Positions 6,739 to 10,185 of a DNA stretch of 10,185 nucleotides are shown one piece after another (position 1 is the first letter of the stretch; every line of letters starts with the position of its first letter). This DNA comes from a bacterium (GTDB lineage Bacteria; Bacillota; Clostridia; Oscillospirales; Oscillospiraceae): contig SFVC01000046.1 of assembly GCA_004560375.1 (NCBI GenBank), positions 1 through 10,185 on the forward strand, given 5' to 3'. A program made the translations under genes and the position numbers. The notes under the pieces are model-generated. The model saw only the letters and a program-made list of their open reading frames with translations. It was not told the origin of the DNA and searched no databases.

Positions 6739-6787
6739 ACCGTTACCGCCGTGGGCAGTCCAGGAGACGTTCTACGTCGGCAACGGT
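6739..6787. other. Candidate attachment site (element end) for the serine recombinase
   Basis: A 49-bp imperfect inverted repeat: ACCGTT (6739-6744) with AACGGT (6782-6787), CCG (6746-6748) with CGG (6778-6780), CGT (6750-6752) with ACG (6774-6776), single-base mismatches between the blocks. A GA dinucleotide (6764-6765) sits next to the centre. Large serine recombinases act on imperfect inverted repeats of about this size around a 2-bp core, and TnpX/TndX elements use GA. It lies 118 bp beyond the recombinase stop, where the sequence changes from the GC-rich operon to the element. The match is suggestive only; the other end of the element is not in the window. Confidence 0.4.
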
Positions 6788-6822
6788 ACGAGCCGGTCAA
6801 GACAAAAAGCAGCCCCCCGGCA

Positions 6823-6855
6823 AAGGCCGACACTCCGTAAAGAAGTGTCGGCCTT
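6823..6855 (-). terminator. Hairpin behind the recombinase gene, probable terminator
   Basis: AAGGCCGACACT (6823-6834) and AGTGTCGGCCTT (6844-6855) form a perfect 12-bp stem with a 9-nt loop, about 50 nt beyond the recombinase stop in its direction of reading. On the minus strand the stem is followed by only a short T run (TTT, then GCC), with a stronger CTTTTTG about 15 nt later. Termination is therefore likely but the signal is not ideal. Confidence 0.5.
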
Positions 6856-6904
6856 GCGGCTAACCTGTAAGGAAATTCTATCTATTTGGGCGGCGTAGTT
6901 GTGG

Positions 6905-8581
6905 CTACGCCGTCCTTTTCCGCTGGTCTGCAAGATGTTCCTGGTACAGCTTCTCCATTTCTTCTGGGGAGGGAGCGCACCATAGACCAATGGTGTTATA
7001 GTGGATGTCTACCCGCTGATGCCGCTTGCCGTCTATCTTTTCCGGCTTGGATACCACAATTTTGTCGATGAACTCGTGGACGATTTCAGGTGTCAACTCC
7101 GTCAGCCGGGTCACCTGTCTGGCCCGCTGGATGAACTTCTGCAAATCATCGGCTTTATCGGCGGTGGCGTTCAAGCTGTCCTCCAACGCTGGAATATCCG
7201 TTTTCAACTGCCGCTGCTCATTTTCCAGCGATACCGTCAACGTGGCAAAGCGTTCCTCGGACAACAGCCCCTTGGTCATATCCTCGTAGCTTTTCTGGAT
7301 GAGCTGGTCTATCTCCGCTACCCGCTGTTTGGCCTTGTCCAGTTCCCGGCTCCTGGCGGTCAATTCCTTTTTCTCTTGTAGACCAAACCGCTCCATCTGC
7401 TCCTGGGCAAACCGCTTTTCATAGACCTGAATGTACCACAACAACCGCTGCAACCCCTCCAACACCAGCTCCTCAATGACTTTTTCACGGGTGTAGTGGG
7501 CGGAGCAAACATCGGAATTACTGCGGTAGGCGGAACAGAAGAAAAACGCTTGCTCCCGCTTGTAGTTGTTGGTGGCGCTGTATCCCAGCTTGCTCCCGCA
7601 GTCGGCGCAGTAGAGAAGCCCGGAGAACATACTTACAATGCCCGTCCTTGTGGGCCTGCGGCGGTGCTGGCGGAGGTTTTGCACAAGAGCAAAGGTTTCC
7701 CTATCAATGATGGCGGGATGGGTGTCGGGGAAGATTTTCCATTCCTCCTGGGGCTTGTCCAACCGTTTCTTCAGTTTGAAAGACTGCCTGAAAGAACGGA
7801 AGTTCACCGTGTCCCCGGTGTACTCCTGTCTGTCCAGAATGTCCGCAACAGTTGCGGAACACCAATTATGCGGAAATGCAGGAGGATTGGCGGGGCACTT
7901 TACGCCAACACTGTGTAGATACTCGCTGGGGGTCATCACGCTGTCGGCCTTTAGCCGTTTGGCGATTTGAGTAGGCCCCAGGCCGCTGACGCACATCTGA
8001 AATATCCGCTGTACTATCTCCGCCGCTGGCTCGTCCATGATCCACCTGTTTTTGTCCTCCGGGTCTTTCTTGTACCCAAAGGGGGTATTGGTAGTCAGCG
8101 GTATCCCAGCGTTGCCCCGGCTTTGCATGACACGGCGCACCTTATCGCTCGTATTTTTTGCGTGCCATTCATTGAACAAATCTTGCATGGGAACGATGTC
8201 GCTGACCCCGTTGGCCGTGTCGATGTTGTCCATGATGGCGATATAGCGGATATTCAGCCGTACAAAATCTTCTTCCAGAAGCTGGCCCACCACAAGGCGG
8301 TTGCGGCCCAGGCGAGAGTGGTCTTTCACAACAAGATTTGCCACAAGTCCCTGTTCAGCCAGTTCCATGATCTCCATAAAGGCCGGACGGGTGAAACTAA
8401 CCCCCGAGTAACCGTCGTCAAACATAAACCGGGGGTTCGGCAGGTGATTGTCTGCGGCGAATTTCTCCAAAATGGCCCTTTGGTTCTGAATGCTGCCTGA
8501 GATACCCTCTTTCTCATCGTCACGGGACAATCTGGCGTATAACACAGTAATTCGCTGCTCGTTTGGCTGCTTTTTCTTCAA
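6905..8581 (-). CDS. Large serine recombinase of the TnpX/TndX type
   Basis: 558 aa, close to TndX in length. It catalyses excision and integration of the element by a Ser-linked double-strand exchange. Resolvase N-terminal domain about 11-155, with catalytic Ser19 in LYARLSRDD and the conserved DHSRLGR (87-93). Recombinase domain about 165-300. Zinc ribbon with C325, C328 (CADC), C349 and C359. Glutamate/lysine-rich coiled coil about 390-475. C-terminal DUF4368-like region about 480-550 (ELTPEIVHEFIDKIVV). The start is a TTG at 8579-8581 with AAAGGAG 6-7 nt upstream; no in-frame ATG fits better. It has its own promoter (8632-8660) inside an inverted repeat, and ends about 120 bp from a candidate att site. 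Base composition is lower in GC than the glp operon, as expected for an acquired element. Confidence 0.93.
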   Translation of the reverse strand: MKKKQPNEQRITVLYARLSRDDEKEGISGSIQNQRAILEKFAADNHLPNPRFMFDDGYSGVSFTRPAFMEIMELAEQGLVANLVVKDHSRLGRNRLVVGQLLEEDFVRLNIRYIAIMDNIDTANGVSDIVPMQDLFNEWHAKNTSDKVRRVMQSRGNAGIPLTTNTPFGYKKDPEDKNRWIMDEPAAEIVQRIFQMCVSGLGPTQIAKRLKADSVMTPSEYLHSVGVKCPANPPAFPHNWCSATVADILDRQEYTGDTVNFRSFRQSFKLKKRLDKPQEEWKIFPDTHPAIIDRETFALVQNLRQHRRRPTRTGIVSMFSGLLYCADCGSKLGYSATNNYKREQAFFFCSAYRSNSDVCSAHYTREKVIEELVLEGLQRLLWYIQVYEKRFAQEQMERFGLQEKKELTARSRELDKAKQRVAEIDQLIQKSYEDMTKGLLSEERFATLTVSLENEQRQLKTDIPALEDSLNATADKADDLQKFIQRARQVTRLTELTPEIVHEFIDKIVVSKPEKIDGKRHQRVDIHYNTIGLWCAPSPEEMEKLYQEHLADQRKRTA

Positions 8582-8599
8582 AATGTGCTCCTTTCCGCA

Positions 8600-8648
8600 G
8601 CCGGATGTGATATGAATTGCAAGGTGCTATTATTATACCACACCCGGC
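8600..8648. promoter_or_regulatory. Inverted repeat flanking the recombinase -10 box, possible operator
   Basis: GCCGGATGTG (8600-8609) and CACACCCGGC (8639-8648) are inverted copies with one mismatch, 29 bp apart. One arm lies in the -35/-10 spacer, the other in the untranslated leader. A dimeric repressor, or the recombinase itself, could bind here. In RNA only the leader arm is transcribed, so this would act at the DNA level. The repeat is seen; the binding is inference. Confidence 0.4.
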
Positions 8649-8660
8649 GCAAAACTTCAA
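8632..8660 (-). promoter_or_regulatory. Promoter of the serine recombinase gene
   Basis: On the minus strand: -35 TTGAAG (8655-8660), 17-bp spacer, perfect -10 TATAAT (8632-8637) preceded by TGG (extended -10). The start of transcription would be near 8625, about 45 nt upstream of the TTG start codon. The -35 box begins just 4 nt beyond the tnpW stop. Confidence 0.8.
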
Positions 8661-8664
8661 TACT

Positions 8665-8937
8665 TTAATGTGTGATATTTCGATTGAGGATGCGGATTAC
8701 TTTATCCTCCACGGATTCGGCAGTGTCGCCGCTGAAATGGGCCTTAACGGTGTAGACGGTGCCGCCGATCTCCCGCTCAAAGCTGATGGGGTGGCTATAC
8801 TGATGTTCTTTCAGCCAGTCCAGCCGTTCCTCATGGGATAGACCGGCGAGGAAAGCCGCCGTTTCATCTACCTTTTCCATCACTTCATCGTAAATTTTTG
8901 CTTCCTGCTCGGTCAATTCCAACCTGATAACATTCAT
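8665..8937 (-). CDS. tnpW: Transposon-encoded TnpW family protein
   Basis: 90 aa. Residues 49-86 (HPISFEREIGGTVYTVKAHF, then EDKVIRIL) match the TnpW family, small proteins of unknown function carried next to recombinase genes in Tn4451-like elements. The N-terminal half (1-45) is charged and helical and looks like an added segment; many TnpW proteins are shorter. Its ATG overlaps the stop of the relaxase frame (ATGA), so translation was coupled to it. It is followed after 83 nt by the separately promoted recombinase gene. The relaxase is broken, so expression now depends on read-through from further upstream. Confidence 0.8.
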   Translation of the reverse strand: MNVIRLELTEQEAKIYDEVMEKVDETAAFLAGLSHEERLDWLKEHQYSHPISFEREIGGTVYTVKAHFSGDTAESVEDKVIRILNRNITH

Positions 8938-9614
8938 CTGCTTCTCGCTCCTCTCTTTTGTCCCTGTCCCATTTGGCGGTGCTGTTCCTCGTTGACGTAG
9001 ACCATATCCATCGTGTCCTGGATTTTGGCGGAGCGTTCCTCAACGCCCATATTCAGTTTCAATTTCTTACGGCATGCGGTGATTTGAGCGGTCACAGCCT
9101 GTTTTTCGTCCCGCAACTGTTCCTTTTCAGCGGGCGACGCTCTGCGGATTTTATTTTGCAGCTTTGTCCGCAGTTCGGTCAGTGTGTCCATTTCGCTTTG
9201 AATGGTTTCACGGGCTGAAAGAAGAGCGTCCAGCGTTTCGATGCGGTTTTTTGCCAAATAATTCACCTGGGCATTGATTTCGTCCAGCTTTCGCAGTTCT
9301 TCCCGCATGAATGGGCTGGTGGGTTGATAGGTCGTCCCCTTGGGCAAGATGCCGAGCTGGTACTCCCAGTAGAGGAACAGCCGGTAAATTTTCGGAGTGC
9401 GCTGGAACGGCACATAGACCCGCAGTTCCTCGGGCAGCTCCGGGGCAAAATTGACGGTGGGACGCTTGTTGCCGAAGCTGGCCCGTGCGCCCAGGCTGCG
9501 CTTGATGTTCTCCGGCGTCCACCGCTCGTTCAGGGTGTCCAGACGGGTAAAATGCTGGTGCTGTGGCAGGCGTATTTTCCAGTGTTTCCCCGTGAAGTCG
9601 GTGAGATAGTGGCA
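8934..9614 (-). pseudogene. Relaxase/mobilization nuclease, C-terminal remnant
   Basis: An open minus-strand frame of 226 codons without a plausible start: it is preceded by TGA (9615-9617), and its first possible initiators are deep inside. The sequence matches the C-terminal third of MOB-P-type relaxases of clostridial mobilizable elements: GKHWKIRLP...HFTRLDTLNERWTPENI near the start, LFLYWEYQLGILPKG about 81-95, then a long coiled coil with LRKLDEINAQVNYLAKNRIETLDALLS, ending in a charged tail. The N-terminal relaxase domain (catalytic Tyr and HxH motif) is absent, replaced by unrelated hairpin-rich DNA at about 9611. The remnant cannot nick DNA. A GTG at 9411-9413 could start a 159-aa product, but I see no ribosome binding site. 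The ATGA overlap with tnpW is kept. Confidence 0.75.
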
Positions 9615-9700
9615 TCACTTGTAATGCCGCACAAACGTGACGGCAAATCTGCCGTCATCTCTGCAGATGGATTAAACGGTGACGGCACTTTTGCCGCCAC
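9611..9700. repeat. Cluster of four short hairpins abutting the broken relaxase
   Basis: In 90 bp there are four inverted repeats: GGCAT/ATGCC (9611-9628, imperfect inside); TGACGGCA/TGCCGTCA with loop AATC (9638-9657); CATCT/AGATG with loop CTGC (9656-9669); GTGACGGCA/TGCCGCCAC with loop CTTT (9679-9700, one mismatch). Hairpins two and four share the word GTGACGGCA and are about 41 bp apart, so they look like copies of one unit. There is no coding potential. An origin of transfer or single-strand origin remnant, a REP-like array, or the edge of another insertion are all possible. Confidence 0.55.
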
Positions 9701-9738
9701 TCAGAATTTTCCTCCCACCCCCTACTACAACTTTCAAT

Positions 9739-9771
9739 GCCCAAAACGGAACTTTTTTCTTGGGCCTTTTT
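9739..9771 (+). terminator. Weak plus-strand terminator-like hairpin
   Basis: GCCCAA (9739-9744) pairs with TTGGGC (9760-9765) over a 15-nt loop, followed by CTTTTTC and later TTTTTT. The stem is short and no plus-strand gene precedes it, so it may only be the fold of an old element end. Confidence 0.3.
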
Positions 9772-9792
9772 CAAGTTTTTTGTTGCCAGAGC

Positions 9793-9884
9793 AAATAAAA
9801 AAGCCGGTCACATACACAACCGCACCAGCAGGACGGCCCTCGACCCGCTGGTATTTGTTTTGGTTTGTGTATGTAACCGGCTTT
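9793..9884 (-). terminator. Very long terminator hairpin, probable leader attenuator
   Basis: The arms 9800-9821 and 9863-9884 pair over 22 positions with two interruptions; on the minus strand one becomes a G-U pair, leaving only one mismatch. Inside, ACCAGC/GCTGGT (about 9825-9853) forms a second stem. On the minus strand the outer stem ends in GCCGGC and is followed by TTTTTTATTT, a strong intrinsic terminator. It lies about 50 nt downstream of a predicted minus-strand promoter (9940-9969) with no gene in between, so it is placed like a transcription attenuator for what used to follow on that strand. Architecture is seen; regulation is inferred. Confidence 0.7.
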
Positions 9885-9939
9885 ATCTGTATCAATCAGA
9901 TTAGCCTATTCAGTTGGCGCTCCTATGAGGGAGTATTGT

Positions 9940-9969
9940 AGGATACCACACAGGAAAGCGGTTTGTCAA
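9940..9969 (-). promoter_or_regulatory. Predicted minus-strand promoter upstream of the long hairpin
   Basis: On the minus strand: perfect -35 TTGACA (9964-9969), 18-bp spacer, -10 TATCCT (9940-9945) preceded by TGG. The -35 is embedded in a perfect 8-bp palindrome, CGGTTTGT/ACAAACCG (9959-9979), an operator-like position. Just upstream are two tandem copies of GATTTTACA (9983-9991 and 9993-10001, plus-strand reading) with a 10-bp period, one DNA helix turn. A transcript from here would run into the hairpin at 9793-9884. Confidence 0.5.
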
Positions 9970-10060
9970 TTACAAACCGGCGGATTTTACACGATTTTAC
10001 AGGTCGCTCTGGGAAAATGCCCCTTTGTATGGTGTTCTGTAAAAAACAGTTAGGGAATAA

Positions 10061-10185
10061 ACAGCCCTCTGGATGGGCGGCAGGCTAAACGATTACCCTA
10101 CCGACATTGACCGGCAGGCCGAGGAAATGTTCTTTCAGTTGGTAAAAGATTACGCCCAGCGGCAGGGTATAACAGAACGGTTAAA
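10061..10185 (+). pseudogene. tnpV: TnpV family protein, degenerate fragment running off the window
   Basis: The plus-strand frame from 10061 to the window edge reads TALWMGGRLNDYPTDIDRQ, followed by AEEMFFQLVKDYAQRQGITERLK, which matches the C-terminal half of TnpV, a small transposon protein of unknown function in Tn4451-like elements. Upstream the frame is closed by TAA at 10058-10060 and again at 10040-10042, and the N-terminal half (YxxxNGYLxPxL-type start) is not found. An ATG at 10073 has no ribosome binding site. It points opposite to the recombinase, tnpW and relaxase remnant. It is either a decayed gene or a fragment left by rearrangement; the 3' end is outside the window. Confidence 0.6.

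Noticed and set aside
9611..9700. CRISPR array or integron attC site
   Set aside because: The repeated word occurs only twice with no uniform repeat-spacer pattern, and attC core sequences are not present.
9734..9895. 53-codon minus-strand frame with TTG start through the long hairpin
   Set aside because: The repeated peptide words at its ends (VTYTN and VVYVTG) arise from the inverted repeat itself, and there is no ribosome binding site near the TTG.
9324..9941. 205-codon plus-strand frame across the relaxase remnant and hairpins
   Set aside because: It is antisense to the clearly recognisable relaxase frame and then crosses non-coding palindromes; its translation resembles no family.

Overview
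The window looks like a chromosomal segment of a Gram-positive gut Clostridia (Oscillospiraceae-like) bacterium. The basis is a very GC-rich glycerol operon with GGAGG-type ribosome binding sites, the Firmicutes antiterminator GlpP, the clostridial-type oxidoreductase pair plus DUF1667 protein, and a Tn4451/Tn5397-like (tnpX/tnpW/tnpV) mobile element. The genus assignment is inference.

Left part (1-1007, minus strand): the 5' portion of a secreted or membrane-anchored alpha/beta hydrolase, cut by the window edge. It is less GC-rich than the next block. It has a sigma-A promoter (1182-1210) and an intrinsic terminator (1094-1129) between promoter and start codon.

Middle part (1301-6684, plus strand): a glycerol catabolism operon in the order glpP, GlpA-like FAD oxidoreductase with a C-terminal [2Fe-2S] domain, second FAD/NAD oxidoreductase, Cys-rich DUF1667 protein, glpK. 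Genes two to four overlap or nearly overlap. GlpK makes glycerol 3-phosphate; the oxidoreductase set is predicted to oxidise it to dihydroxyacetone phosphate; GlpP senses glycerol 3-phosphate. A 13-bp terminator hairpin with a U tract (1363-1400) lies between the glpP promoter and glpP and is the obvious candidate target for GlpP antitermination. An 83-bp palindromic REPIN/MITE-like element (5089-5171) sits before glpK and supplies the stop codon of the DUF1667 gene.

Right part (about 6760-10185): one end of a Tn4451-like mobilizable element or ICE. On the minus strand, a relaxase C-terminal remnant is followed by tnpW and a 558-aa large serine recombinase at the element end. A 49-bp imperfect inverted repeat with a central GA dinucleotide (6739-6787), just beyond the recombinase stop, is a candidate attachment site. 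Upstream of the relaxase remnant are a cluster of short hairpins, a very long terminator hairpin behind its own minus-strand promoter, and, on the plus strand at the window edge, a degenerate tnpV fragment. This end therefore appears rearranged or decayed. I found no tRNA, rRNA or CRISPR array.
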